From: UBA3537 sp049889395
GTDB taxonomy: Bacteria > Bacteroidota > Bacteroidia > Flavobacteriales > Flavobacteriaceae
Assembly (NCBI GenBank): GCA_049889395.1
Contig: JBMHDM010000043.1
Span: forward strand, 1 to 20,575
DNA length: 20,575 bases
Direction of reading: 5' to 3'
Under the pieces are notes generated by a model. That model saw only the letters and a list, made by a program, of their open reading frames with translations, did not search any database and had not been told where the DNA came from. Of this stretch, positions 1 through 7,609 are shown piece after piece (the stretch's first letter is position 1; every line of letters begins with the position of its first letter). Both the position numbers and the translations under genes were made by a program.

Positions 1-555
1 AAGCGAACCTCACCCTATAAATTTTATCAATATTGGTTAAATTCCTCAGATCAAGATGCTGAAAAATATATCAAAATCTTTACATTTTTAGAACAAAATG
101 AGATTAATACTATCGTGGAATCTCACAGCACTGAACCCCATCTAAGGGGGCTGCAAAAACGCCTAGCTCAAGAGATCACAACCATGGTACATGGTTTAGA
201 TAATTGTAATAATGCTGAAAAGGCCTCACAAATTTTATACAGCAAGTCGTTCAAAGCGGACATTCAAACTTTGGATGAAGCTACTTTTTTAGATGTTTTT
301 GAGGGGGTACCACAAGCAGATGTCCCCAGAGCCAAAATAGAATCTGGATTGGATATGATTGCTGCACTCTCTGCCGAAACAGGATTTCTATCCTCTAATG
401 GTGAAGCACGACGCGCCTTGAAAGAAAATTCAATTACGGTCAACAAAGACAGGGTCAATGACCAATATGTACTTTCCAAAACAGACTTGATTAATGACAC
501 CTATATCATTTTAAATCGTGGTAAGCGCAGCACATTTATCATACGGGCGGTTTAA
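1..555 (+). CDS. tyrS: Tyrosine-tRNA ligase, C-terminal part (5' end outside the window)
   Basis: Tyrosyl-tRNA synthetase charges tRNA-Tyr with tyrosine in the cytoplasm. The reading frame is open from base 1, so the gene begins upstream; 184 codons and the stop are visible. The first residues (TSPYKFYQYWLN, then DAEKYIKIFTFL) match the conserved stretch that follows the catalytic Rossmann domain of bacterial TyrRS. The last 65 or so residues (GEARRALKENSITVN ... NRGKRSTFIIRAV) form the S4-like RNA-binding domain typical of the TyrRS C terminus. The HIGH and KMSKS signatures lie outside the window. The stop codon (553-555) overlaps the stop of the convergent gene on the other strand, so there is no room for a separate terminator between them. 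The identification is firm; only the missing N terminus is unseen. Confidence 0.95.
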   Translation, partial: KRTSPYKFYQYWLNSSDQDAEKYIKIFTFLEQNEINTIVESHSTEPHLRGLQKRLAQEITTMVHGLDNCNNAEKASQILYSKSFKADIQTLDEATFLDVFEGVPQADVPRAKIESGLDMIAALSAETGFLSSNGEARRALKENSITVNKDRVNDQYVLSKTDLINDTYIILNRGKRSTFIIRAV

Positions 556-1529
556 AGCACCATCAAATTGCACCCTCTGACATCGGATTGGTCAAATCGT
601 CCTAGAATTTCAACTTGATTATTGTCATGTAATTTTCCCAAGTCTTGGGTCGCTATAAACGAACAAGAATTGACATTAGCCAAATCTATGATATTAATAC
701 CACCAGATTTTTTTCTATCTATAATTGTTAGTGCATCTTCAGGGTCTCTGATGAGTACTTTCATCCATGGTGGTGAAGAAAACAAGCCATAGCCTTTGGA
801 ATAGGCCTGAGATAAGAGTTCCGTCATTCCATATTCACTATGTATCTTATCCACACCAAATCCTTTTTTTAAAATGGCATGTAATTCAGATTTAATCAAT
901 TCTTTTCGACGACCTTTCATGCCACCAGTTTCCATGATTGTGGTGTATTTTAAATCAAATTGATGAAACTCTATCAAGTCCAATAGCGCATAAGATACAC
1001 CAATAAGAAGTGTTTTTTGACCTGAAATCTCAAGTTCTAAAAGCGTTTGTTTTAAGGCGTCTAAATCATTCAGGTAAAACCCGCTTTTGGGGTGCTTAGA
1101 TTCTTGAATCATATCTTCAATCATATACACTAAAGAAGATCCTTTACGCTCCAAATAGGAGGGGAGAAGCGCCAAAATAGCATAGTCTTCAACATCACCA
1201 TAGAATTGTAAAAATCCCTTTCGAAAACTTGTTTTATACAAGTTGAGGTCGGTCAAATGATGTTGACTCACCACACTTCCAGTTGTTCCACTGCTTGTAA
1301 ATGTTTGTTGAATATCCTCTCTTGAAGATAAAACGTTATGGGTTTTAAAAAATTCAATGGGTAGAAATGGAATATCCTCTAAACTTTTGATATCGCTAGG
1401 GTGCTTGTACAATAAGTCACAAAAAGAACGATATACTGGATTGTTTTCAAATTGAAATTTGAAAATTTCGAGCGCTTTTTTGGTAAAAGCAGCGTTTGAA
1501 TTGATATTAAAAATCGTGGAATAATCCAT
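552..1529 (-). CDS. LuxE/PaaK-like acyl-activating enzyme (ANL superfamily)
   Basis: This 325-residue protein resembles the LuxE acyl-protein synthetase and phenylacetate-CoA ligase branch of adenylate-forming enzymes, which activate a carboxylate with ATP. Visible signatures are the Ser/Thr/Gly-rich phosphate-binding loop TSSGTTGS (residues 78-85), GGMKGRRKEL in the middle, and EYGMTELLSQAYS, the equivalent of the aromatic-Gly-x-Thr-Glu adenylate motif. The C terminus (DLGKLHDNNQVEILGRFDQSDVRGCN) matches the hinge and cap region. I chose the ATG at 1529. A GTG six codons upstream (1547) lies inside a TAnnTTTG promoter-like element, so it is unlikely to be translated. The substrate cannot be read from the sequence: no reductase or thioesterase partner sits next to it, so luciferase-type aldehyde synthesis is not implied. 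Flavobacterial homologues are usually annotated simply as acyl transferase. Confidence 0.8.
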   Translation of the reverse strand: MDYSTIFNINSNAAFTKKALEIFKFQFENNPVYRSFCDLLYKHPSDIKSLEDIPFLPIEFFKTHNVLSSREDIQQTFTSSGTTGSVVSQHHLTDLNLYKTSFRKGFLQFYGDVEDYAILALLPSYLERKGSSLVYMIEDMIQESKHPKSGFYLNDLDALKQTLLELEISGQKTLLIGVSYALLDLIEFHQFDLKYTTIMETGGMKGRRKELIKSELHAILKKGFGVDKIHSEYGMTELLSQAYSKGYGLFSSPPWMKVLIRDPEDALTIIDRKKSGGINIIDLANVNSCSFIATQDLGKLHDNNQVEILGRFDQSDVRGCNLMVL

Positions 1530-1546
1530 TATTCTTTTTGTAAACA

Positions 1547-1554
1547 CAAAAATA
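1547..1554 (-). promoter_or_regulatory. Candidate -7 promoter element for the LuxE-like gene
   Basis: Reading the minus strand, TATTTTTG matches the Bacteroidota -7 consensus TAnnTTTG and lies 17 bases before the ATG at 1529. No TTG is found at the expected upstream distance, so support is partial. It sits just downstream of the hairpin terminator of the preceding gene, a natural place for a new promoter. Confidence 0.4.
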
Positions 1555-1563
1555 GAGAAAATA

Positions 1564-1593
1564 AAAAGAGCGTTGCCACAGCAACGCTCTTTT
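1564..1593 (-). terminator. Strong Rho-independent terminator (bidirectional in form)
   Basis: A perfect 13-bp inverted repeat (AAAAGAGCGTTGC and its complement) surrounds a 4-base loop. The A-rich left flank and T-rich right end give U-runs in both directions. On the minus strand it lies 18 bases past the stop of the 571-residue secreted protein and is followed by TTTTTATTTT, so it most likely ends that transcript and insulates the LuxE-like gene. Confidence 0.9.
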
Positions 1594-1611
1594 AAAGTAT
1601 TTAAAAATGAA

Positions 1612-3327
1612 TTACTGAATAATTAATTTTTTAGTGGTGGTATTATTGTTTTGTAAGAGCTTGACAACATATACACCGGCATTCAAATTTGATACATCCA
1701 TACGTTCGTTGTTCACTGAAGTTTTAAGGACTTCTTTACCAAGAAGATCAAAAACTTGCGCTTGTACTACCCCTACTTGGTTAGTTTTGATAGTTACAAA
1801 TCCAGAACTTGTTGGGTTGGGGTAGAGTTCAAAATCTAATTTTCCGTAGTCATTAGTGCTAAGCGCGCCTTGAACATCATTAATATATCTAGGTAGAATT
1901 TGAAGTGAACCATTAAATTCAGCCGCTAATCCTATTACATAGTCAGAAACTGATGGGATAGAAGCTCCTATTAGATCTTCGTCATTAAAGGTTACTCTTA
2001 ATGTTGTTGCATCTGTTCCTTGAGAAATCGAGTAATTTTGATTGTGTGCAAAATTTCCAGTGTCTGTAAAGGTAACATTCTCAAAGCGGATGAGTTGACT
2101 TTCATAAAGATCAGCATTTGCTGGCGAAATAAAATCGGCTATACTAATCGTTTGTGGTGTTATTGTGTTTCCTGTTGATGAGGCGCTAGCCACGTTTTCT
2201 GTTGGAATGAATTGTGTTACACCGGAATATGATGATAACTGTCCTTTAAGACCAACTATACCGTCGCCGATATTAAATTGGGTAGTGAGCACACCATCAG
2301 GATCATCAATTAATATCCCTCCACTTTGATCTTGAATGTATTTTTGGTTTCTTGTGTTGTCAGTTACTACGTAAGTTATTACAGCTTCTCCAGAAAGTTC
2401 GTAAAAATCGCCCGCTGTTGCTGTTCTTAGTCCAACTATGTCGCTGGTTTGATTGTAACTGCCTACACTAAACGATGCGTTATCAGTGGCGACTACTGTT
2501 CCGTTGTCATATAAAATAGCTTCAATAGTGTAAGATGTGCCATCAGCAACAGTTACACTAAAAGGGCTTACTGCATCTCCAAACGTTGCTATAGGATTAA
2601 TAACAACATCAACACCTGATCCAGCGGGAGCATTTACAGTTGAAAAAGAAATTTCTACACTGGTTGTGCCAGGTGGAAAAACGGTATTGTCTGCGGGTGA
2701 TATTAAAGAGATCAATATTTCACTAGAAGCCCCTATCCAAGAACCAGGATCATAATCATCTGGTGCGTTTTTTGGAGCGTTAACATGAGTCGTGCATCCA
2801 GAAACGGTGCTGTCTGCCCAAACATTCCATTCCGCTTCATTCCATGTGGCTTGTGAAGCTGTTACAGAAGCTTTTCGTTCAGCTCTACCATCTTCAAATT
2901 CGTGACATGTTCCTGTTCCATCCTCACCTGGAACACCAAATATATCAATAACGTTTCCGTTTGCATCAAAAATTGCTACCTGATCATCTCCATTACTATC
3001 GACTGCCGAATTAGAGGATACAATATTGGGTGCAAAACCGTAAACACTTTCAAATGCGCTTTTGCCAATAACAGCAATTGCACCAGACTCAAAATTTCCT
3101 AATGAGGAGAGATCAATTTCAGCTGAGGAAGTGGGATCTAAATTGCCATTTGTCCATCTTTGTAAAGTCCACCCCGTTAGATCGACCGCCGAATCACTAA
3201 TGTTGTATATCTCAACAAACCTTGCATTGTAGTCGTTATTAGGGTCTGCAAGCTCGGTAATAATAATTTGAGAGTGAGTTAAACCCGAAAACAAAAAAAT
3301 TAAAAATAAAGCGTAAAATTGTTTCAT
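1612..3327 (-). CDS. Secreted T9SS cargo protein: lamin-tail, Ig-like and DUF5689-like domains with type A sorting domain
   Basis: The 571-residue protein starts with a Sec signal peptide (residues 1-19, ending THS before QIIITE). A lamin-tail-type domain follows (about 20-135; ITELADPNNDYNARFVEIYN, then LTGWTLQRW). Residues about 203-290 look like an Ig/fibronectin-like beta domain (SPADNTVFPPGT ... YTIEAILYDNG). Residues about 297-490 resemble DUF5689, an OB-fold-like domain (GEAVITYVVTDNTRNQKYIQD, then GGILIDDPDG). The last 70 or so residues (FELYPNPTSSGFVTI ... LNAGVYVVKL ... KKLIIQ) are a T9SS type A C-terminal sorting domain, which directs export across the outer membrane and often cell-surface attachment. 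No catalytic residues are recognised; similar domain sets occur in surface and nuclease-associated proteins. It has its own promoter and terminator. The gene to its right encodes another lamin-tail-like T9SS cargo. Confidence 0.85.
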   Translation of the reverse strand: MKQFYALFLIFLFSGLTHSQIIITELADPNNDYNARFVEIYNISDSAVDLTGWTLQRWTNGNLDPTSSAEIDLSSLGNFESGAIAVIGKSAFESVYGFAPNIVSSNSAVDSNGDDQVAIFDANGNVIDIFGVPGEDGTGTCHEFEDGRAERKASVTASQATWNEAEWNVWADSTVSGCTTHVNAPKNAPDDYDPGSWIGASSEILISLISPADNTVFPPGTTSVEISFSTVNAPAGSGVDVVINPIATFGDAVSPFSVTVADGTSYTIEAILYDNGTVVATDNASFSVGSYNQTSDIVGLRTATAGDFYELSGEAVITYVVTDNTRNQKYIQDQSGGILIDDPDGVLTTQFNIGDGIVGLKGQLSSYSGVTQFIPTENVASASSTGNTITPQTISIADFISPANADLYESQLIRFENVTFTDTGNFAHNQNYSISQGTDATTLRVTFNDEDLIGASIPSVSDYVIGLAAEFNGSLQILPRYINDVQGALSTNDYGKLDFELYPNPTSSGFVTIKTNQVGVVQAQVFDLLGKEVLKTSVNNERMDVSNLNAGVYVVKLLQNNNTTTKKLIIQ

Positions 3328-3352
3328 AAAAAGTTAATTTGATTAATTGTTT

Positions 3353-3383
3353 CAAATATAGCTTTTATCAGGACATTAATCAA
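3353..3383 (-). promoter_or_regulatory. Bacteroidota-type promoter of the 571-residue T9SS protein
   Basis: On the minus strand TTG (3383-3381) is followed after 20 bases by TATATTTG (3360-3353), a full match to the Bacteroidota -33/-7 pattern. The -7 element is 25 bases upstream of the ATG at 3327, giving a short leader. Confidence 0.7.
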
Positions 3384-3449
3384 CCAAATAGCTATGAAAT
3401 TCAGTTCATTAACTAAAATTTAGCGATAACTTAACAGCAGTATTACATG

Positions 3450-3481
3450 AAAAAAAGTGTAAACTAGAAATACTATACACT
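3450..3481 (-). terminator. Possible terminator after the 265-residue T9SS protein
   Basis: On the minus strand AGTGTA (3481-3476) can pair with TACACT (3461-3456) across a 14-base loop, followed at once by a run of Ts. The stem is only 6 bp and AT-rich, so the hairpin is weak. Its place 24 bases beyond the stop codon and its T-run support the call. Confidence 0.5.
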
Positions 3482-3504
3482 ATTAAAGAACAAAATACAA
3501 TAGA

Positions 3505-4302
3505 TTATCTGATGATTAATTTTCTCAAGGCACTGCGATTGTTTTGAGTCAATTTAACGATATAAACACCTGCATTTAAATTGTGGGTGTTCACCGAACC
3601 AGTTGTTGTTTCTGACCAAACCAACTGTCCAATGGTATTGTAAATCTCGATTTGTATAGGTTCATTATTTTGGGTAATGAGCTTGAAGTACCCCTTGTTT
3701 GTAGGATTTGGATGTAGTTTAACTTCAAGAACTTTATGTTCGCTAACACTGGCCGTGTTTGAAAATGTTTGTCCTAGGTTGGTTGTATTTCTTGAACTTT
3801 CTAGTGGCCCGGTCCAAGAGAAATCTTCATAAGTTGTTCCAGTACCAGCAAGTTGAAGGGAGTGCCCTACTGGAGTAGAGCTATTGCTTTCTCTTACGCC
3901 AATGTCAGTTGAAGTTTGCCCTAAAGCCACATCATCCACAGCCGTGATGATACCTTCGTAGCTCAAAAACTGAACTAGCGTTCCACTTTTTGAAAGCGCT
4001 ATCCCATCTGGGGCGCCATTTTGAATTCCAGCAATACTAAAAAATATTGATCCAAATCTTGATGTTGTAGTTGGAATTGTTCCGCTCAATTGAATGGTAT
4101 TGTATTTCTTACTCCCATTTCCATTGTATAGCGTAATGGTATAATTGCTCAGATCTATCCCAGAGGGGCCTGCAATTTCAACACCTTCGTTGGAGTCAAG
4201 ACCAATATTATCATAATGAAACTCATTAATGAAAACTTTGGTTTGTGCAAAACATAATGAAATTGTAAGCAGGTGAAGAATAGTCAAGTAGATTTTTTTC
4301 AT
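3505..4302 (-). CDS. Secreted lamin-tail-like protein with T9SS type A sorting domain
   Basis: The 265-residue protein begins with a signal peptide (MKKIYLTIL ... LCFA, cleavage about residue 19). The frame is open 9 codons further upstream, but the ATG at 4302 puts the signal peptide at the N terminus and is preferred. Residues about 21-170 (INEFHYDNIGLDSNEGVEIAG, LSNYTITLYNGNG) match the lamin-tail-like module often seen attached to flavobacterial extracellular endonucleases. No nuclease motif is present here, so the protein is the accessory module alone. Residues about 195-265 (KLHPNPTNKGYFKL ... LNAGVYIVKL ... RKLIIR) are the T9SS type A sorting domain. The tail closely resembles that of the neighbouring 571-residue protein (LNAGVYIVKLTQNN against LNAGVYVVKLLQNN). 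Its function beyond being a cell-surface or secreted protein is unknown. Confidence 0.82.
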   Translation of the reverse strand: MKKIYLTILHLLTISLCFAQTKVFINEFHYDNIGLDSNEGVEIAGPSGIDLSNYTITLYNGNGSKKYNTIQLSGTIPTTTSRFGSIFFSIAGIQNGAPDGIALSKSGTLVQFLSYEGIITAVDDVALGQTSTDIGVRESNSSTPVGHSLQLAGTGTTYEDFSWTGPLESSRNTTNLGQTFSNTASVSEHKVLEVKLHPNPTNKGYFKLITQNNEPIQIEIYNTIGQLVWSETTTGSVNTHNLNAGVYIVKLTQNNRSALRKLIIR

Positions 4303-4304
4303 AG

Positions 4305-4324
4305 TTTGAAATTCAAAATTTGAA
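4305..4324. repeat. Two overlapping 13-base palindromes before a T9SS gene
   Basis: TTTGAAATTCAAA (4305-4317) and TTCAAAATTTGAA (4312-4324) are each perfect 6-1-6 inverted repeats and share six bases. They lie directly upstream of the ATG at 4302. They could be an operator, a small leader hairpin, or chance in AT-rich DNA. The rest of the 219-base gap up to 4521 shows no gene and no convincing promoter for either flanking gene. Confidence 0.35.
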
Positions 4325-4521
4325 GGCACCTAAAAATAAGTATAAAATTTAAATAAACTGGGACTAGTGCAAAAAATTAACACCTAAATGACATATATCA
4401 AGTCAAAAAATTTGAATGTAATCGAATTGTTAAAGCAGTTTTAAAATATGATTAAGTTGTTTTGTAATTTTTTTTATTTGACGTTTAATTAATATATTTA
4501 CATTACACCATAACAATCAAA

Positions 4522-5214
4522 ATGATTAACCAAGATATTAAAATTTTACTTGTAGATGATGAGCCCGATATCTTAGAAATTATCAGTTATAACTTATCCT
4601 CACAAGGCTACAATGTTGTCACTGCAAGTAATGGATTGAAGGCCATAAAAAAAGCCAAAAAAGAACAACCAGATCTGATTATTATGGATGTAATGATGCC
4701 AGAAATGGACGGTATAGAAGCTTGTGAGCAAATCCGTCAAATTCCTGAACTTCAGAATACCATTATTACCTTTCTTACCGCCCGTGGAGAGGACTACTCT
4801 CAAGTCGCTGGTTTTGAGGCGGGTGCAGATGATTACATCACTAAACCCATCAAACCCAAAGTTCTGGTCAGTAAAATCAAATCGTTGTTAAGGCGTCTAA
4901 ATACCTCTTCTAAATCTGATGTGCACGATCAAATTGTGCTCGACAATCTAACCATTGATCGAGAGGCTTATAAAATTACATTTGATGGTCAAGATATGGT
5001 ATTGCCTCGAAAAGAATTTGAATTGTTATATTTGTTGGCGTCAAAACCAGGTAAGGTTTTTAAGCGCGAGGATATTCTTGATAAAATCTGGGGAAATGAA
5101 GTAGTTGTTGGTGGTCGAACCATTGATGTACACATCAGAAAACTTCGAGAAAAATTGGGTGATTCCCGTTTCAAAACCATTAAAGGGGTAGGGTACAAGT
5201 TTCAAAATAAATGA
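4522..5214 (+). CDS. Response regulator, OmpR/PhoB family
   Basis: The 230-residue protein is a two-component response regulator. The receiver domain (1-120) has the acidic pair D12-D13, the phospho-acceptor D56 in IIMDVMMPEMDG, the switch threonine T86 and the conserved lysine K108 in DYITKPIKP. The C-terminal winged-helix domain (about 135-230) shows the OmpR-type pattern LPRKEFELLYLLASKPGKVFKRE and TIDVHIRKLREKLGD, ending in the usual IKGVGYKF. It overlaps the histidine kinase by ATGA, so the two are translationally coupled and almost certainly form a cognate pair. The receiver is closest in style to PhoB/PhoP proteins, but without phosphate-transport genes nearby I do not assign a phosphate role. 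No Pho-box-like direct repeats are recognised upstream. Confidence 0.93.
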   Translation: MINQDIKILLVDDEPDILEIISYNLSSQGYNVVTASNGLKAIKKAKKEQPDLIIMDVMMPEMDGIEACEQIRQIPELQNTIITFLTARGEDYSQVAGFEAGADDYITKPIKPKVLVSKIKSLLRRLNTSSKSDVHDQIVLDNLTIDREAYKITFDGQDMVLPRKEFELLYLLASKPGKVFKREDILDKIWGNEVVVGGRTIDVHIRKLREKLGDSRFKTIKGVGYKFQNK

Positions 5215-6260
5215 GTTCTTCAATAAACAATACGTATAAATTTGCTGTTGTCACTTCATTTTTCATCACCCTAGTAACCACTGTACTTTTATTAGCTTAT
5301 TTTCTAATCACTGAAACATTAGATTTACAGCACCTTTTCGTTATATCAGGCGTCTGTTTTTTAGTTTGTTTTGTTGTTTTTCAATACAGATTTAAAATAT
5401 TTATCAATAGTCGACTAGAAAAAATTTACAACGATATTATGGTATTAGAAACCAATACCAGTCCAATCCAAAACATGCCCATGTCTACAGATATGGATTT
5501 TTTGACCAAAGAGATTCGAAAATATGCCAAACTTAAGCGTTTGGAAGTAGAATCCTTCAAAGCGAGAGAAGAATTTAGAAAAGAATTTGTAGGTAATGTA
5601 GCCCACGAATTAAAAACCCCATTGTTTACAGTTCAAGGCTATATTTCTACCCTTTTGGATGGTGCAATAAACGACCCTGATGTGTTAAAAAAATATTTAA
5701 AGCGCGCCGATAAAGGGGTAGATAGACTCATTTACATTGTAAAAGATTTAGATCTCATTACTAAAATTGAGTTTGGTGAAACCAAATTGGAAAAATCCGA
5801 GTTTGACCTCACTGATTTGGTTCAAAGTGTTTTTGAAGATTTGGAAATGAAAGCTAAAAAGAAAAATATATCTTTAATATTCGATCATAATATCCAAACA
5901 CCTGTTACGGTTTACGCTGATAAAGAGCGTATTTTGCAAGTTTTGACAAATCTTGTTGTAAATTCTATCAAATACGGCCATAACAATGGAACAACCGAGG
6001 TTAGTTTAGAAAAACTTGGAGATGACAAAACGATCGTTAAAATTACCGATAATGGCGAAGGTATTGAGGCAGATCACTTACCACGTCTGTTTGAACGTTT
6101 CTACAGAGTAGACAAAAGTGGTGCTCGAAGTGAGGGTGGTTCAGGTCTTGGACTATCTATTGTCAAACATATCATTGACGCCCACGAAGAAAAAATATTC
6201 GTCGAAAGTAAATATGGTATTGGAAGTGAATTTTCTTTTACACTACCTATCGCCAAATAA
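5211..6260 (+). CDS. Sensor histidine kinase, PhoR-like, with two membrane segments and almost no periplasmic loop
   Basis: The 349-residue kinase has two hydrophobic segments close together (about 11-33 and 41-59). The loop between them is only about seven residues, so there is no periplasmic sensor domain. A short linker leads to the dimerisation/phosphotransfer domain with the H-box NVAHELKTPLFTVQGY (phospho-accepting H132). The ATP-binding domain follows, with the N-box VNSIKYG, G1 box DNGEGI, F-box FERFYRVDK and G2 box GGSGLGLSIVKHI. It would autophosphorylate H132 and pass the phosphate to D56 of the regulator encoded just upstream. The stimulus is unknown. The topology suggests signals from within the membrane, from inside the cell or from a partner protein. 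All catalytic boxes look intact. Confidence 0.93.
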   Translation: MSSSINNTYKFAVVTSFFITLVTTVLLLAYFLITETLDLQHLFVISGVCFLVCFVVFQYRFKIFINSRLEKIYNDIMVLETNTSPIQNMPMSTDMDFLTKEIRKYAKLKRLEVESFKAREEFRKEFVGNVAHELKTPLFTVQGYISTLLDGAINDPDVLKKYLKRADKGVDRLIYIVKDLDLITKIEFGETKLEKSEFDLTDLVQSVFEDLEMKAKKKNISLIFDHNIQTPVTVYADKERILQVLTNLVVNSIKYGHNNGTTEVSLEKLGDDKTIVKITDNGEGIEADHLPRLFERFYRVDKSGARSEGGSGLGLSIVKHIIDAHEEKIFVESKYGIGSEFSFTLPIAK

Positions 6261-6275
6261 TCGCTAGTCTTTCTG

Positions 6276-6283
6276 TATTTTTG
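6276..6283 (+). promoter_or_regulatory. Candidate -7 promoter element for trmB and following genes
   Basis: TATTTTTG matches TAnnTTTG and lies 16 bases before the GTG start of trmB, inside the only gap (6261-6299) between the kinase and trmB. No TTG is present at the usual upstream distance. It would allow trmB, the LysE-like gene and the alkyltransferase-like gene to be transcribed apart from the two-component pair. Confidence 0.45.
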
Positions 6284-6299
6284 CTTAAAACTTATATCC

Positions 6300-6974
6300 G
6301 TGGGAAGTAAAAATAAACTCAAGCGTTTCAAAGAAAATGACACCTTCGACAATGTGTTTCAGCCTCAACGTGATACGCTGATTGATGGGTCATTTCCAAT
6401 GAGAGGCCAGTGGTGTAAAAATTTTTTTAAAAACGACAATCCCATCGTACTGGAGCTGGGTTGTGGAAAGGGAGAATATACTGTTGAATTAGCCAAGCGT
6501 GATTCCAACAAAAATTTCATAGGAATAGACATAAAAGGTGCTCGATTTTGGCGAGGCGCCAAAACAGCAACTGAGGCTCAAATGCCCAATGTAGCCTTTA
6601 TTAGAACTCAAATAGAGCTTATTGAATATGTATTTGACTCGAACGAAATTGACGAAATTTGGATCACCTTCCCAGATCCGCAAATTAAATATAAACGCAC
6701 CAAACATCGACTTACCAATCAAGCTTTTTTAGATCGTTACAAAAGGATTCTTAAAAAAGATGGAACTATTCATTTGAAAACAGACAGTGAATTTATGCAT
6801 GGTTACACTATTGGACTGCTTCAAGGTTTGGGCCACAAGATAGAATATTCTAATCATGATGTTTATCATCAAGAAGGTAGTCCAAATGAAGTCACTGCCA
6901 TCCAAACTTTCTATGAAAGTACTTACTTAGAAAAAGGAAAAGCAATTACGTATCTTAGATTCAAAATTTCATAA
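6300..6974 (+). CDS. trmB: tRNA (guanine-N7-)-methyltransferase
   Basis: TrmB methylates G46 in the variable loop of many tRNAs using S-adenosylmethionine. The 224-residue protein has the SAM-binding motif I VLELGCGKGEYT (E52 to G58), GIDIKG for the acidic residue contacting the SAM ribose, and the family signature ITFPDPQIKYKRTKHRL, followed by LKTDSEFMH. Length and motif order fit the bacterial family. The start is a GTG at 6300; the next in-frame ATG (residue 34) would delete the conserved N terminus. The stop is followed after three bases, in the same frame, by the TTG start of the LysE-like gene, so the two are probably co-transcribed. The call is firm. Confidence 0.95.
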   Translation: MGSKNKLKRFKENDTFDNVFQPQRDTLIDGSFPMRGQWCKNFFKNDNPIVLELGCGKGEYTVELAKRDSNKNFIGIDIKGARFWRGAKTATEAQMPNVAFIRTQIELIEYVFDSNEIDEIWITFPDPQIKYKRTKHRLTNQAFLDRYKRILKKDGTIHLKTDSEFMHGYTIGLLQGLGHKIEYSNHDVYHQEGSPNEVTAIQTFYESTYLEKGKAITYLRFKIS

Positions 6975-6977
6975 GTA

Positions 6978-7607
6978 TTGAATATCACAATTATCTTTTT
7001 TTTGAGTTTATTTATTTCGTTTATAGGGGTTCTGCCACCTGGGATGCTCAATATGTCCGCTGCAAAAATTAGTTTAAAGGAGGGTCATAATAGAGGTTTT
7101 ATGTTTTCTGTTGGAGTCTGTTTGGTAGTTGCATTGCAAACATTGATCGCTACTATTTTTGCCAAATACCTAAGCGAACACCCCGATGTTACAGACATTC
7201 TCAAACGTGTGGCTTTAGTCATTTTTATATTAATATCCGTTTATTTTTTTTTAAAAGCAAAGCAGAACAATGCCTCACCAAATATTGAGGACTCGATACA
7301 CAGTAAACAAAGTCGTTTTTTTCAAGGTTTATTTTTATCAGCATTAAATATTTTTCCAATTCCATTTCAGGCCTATGTCGTAACCACCCTTGTGTCCTTC
7401 AAATTGTTGGCCTTGGACAGTACCAGTATCGGAGCATATATTGCTGGCGCGACCATGGGTACCAGTATCGCATTGTATATTTATATTTTATTTTTTGATA
7501 ATTTAAAAAATACGAAATTAACAACTGCCAAAAATATGAACTATGCCATTGGTGGTATTACTTTGTTGGTCGCTCTAATTACACTCATAAATCTAATTCG
7601 ATCCTAG
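6978..7607 (+). CDS. LysE/RhtB-family small-molecule exporter
   Basis: This 209-residue, very hydrophobic protein has about six predicted membrane segments, in line with the LysE/RhtB superfamily of amino-acid and related metabolite exporters of the inner membrane. The first segment ends in the family hallmark GVLPPGMLNMSAAK (residues 17-30). The start is taken as TTG at 6978: the preceding in-frame codon but one is the trmB stop, and the first internal ATG (residue 23) would cut off the first membrane helix. With a 3-base gap to trmB and a 2-base gap to the next gene, it is the middle member of a three-gene run. The substrate cannot be predicted from sequence. Family membership is well supported. 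Confidence 0.82.
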   Translation: MNITIIFFLSLFISFIGVLPPGMLNMSAAKISLKEGHNRGFMFSVGVCLVVALQTLIATIFAKYLSEHPDVTDILKRVALVIFILISVYFFLKAKQNNASPNIEDSIHSKQSRFFQGLFLSALNIFPIPFQAYVVTTLVSFKLLALDSTSIGAYIAGATMGTSIALYIYILFFDNLKNTKLTTAKNMNYAIGGITLLVALITLINLIRS

Positions 7608-7609
7608 AA

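Noticed and set aside
2537..3102. Open frames on the plus strand opposite the large T9SS gene.
   Set aside because: They are antisense to a long well-supported gene and have no recognisable domains or start signals.
4477..4500. TTTG and TATATTTA upstream of the response regulator as a promoter.
   Set aside because: The spacing is only 12 bases and the -7 element lacks its final G; too weak to list.
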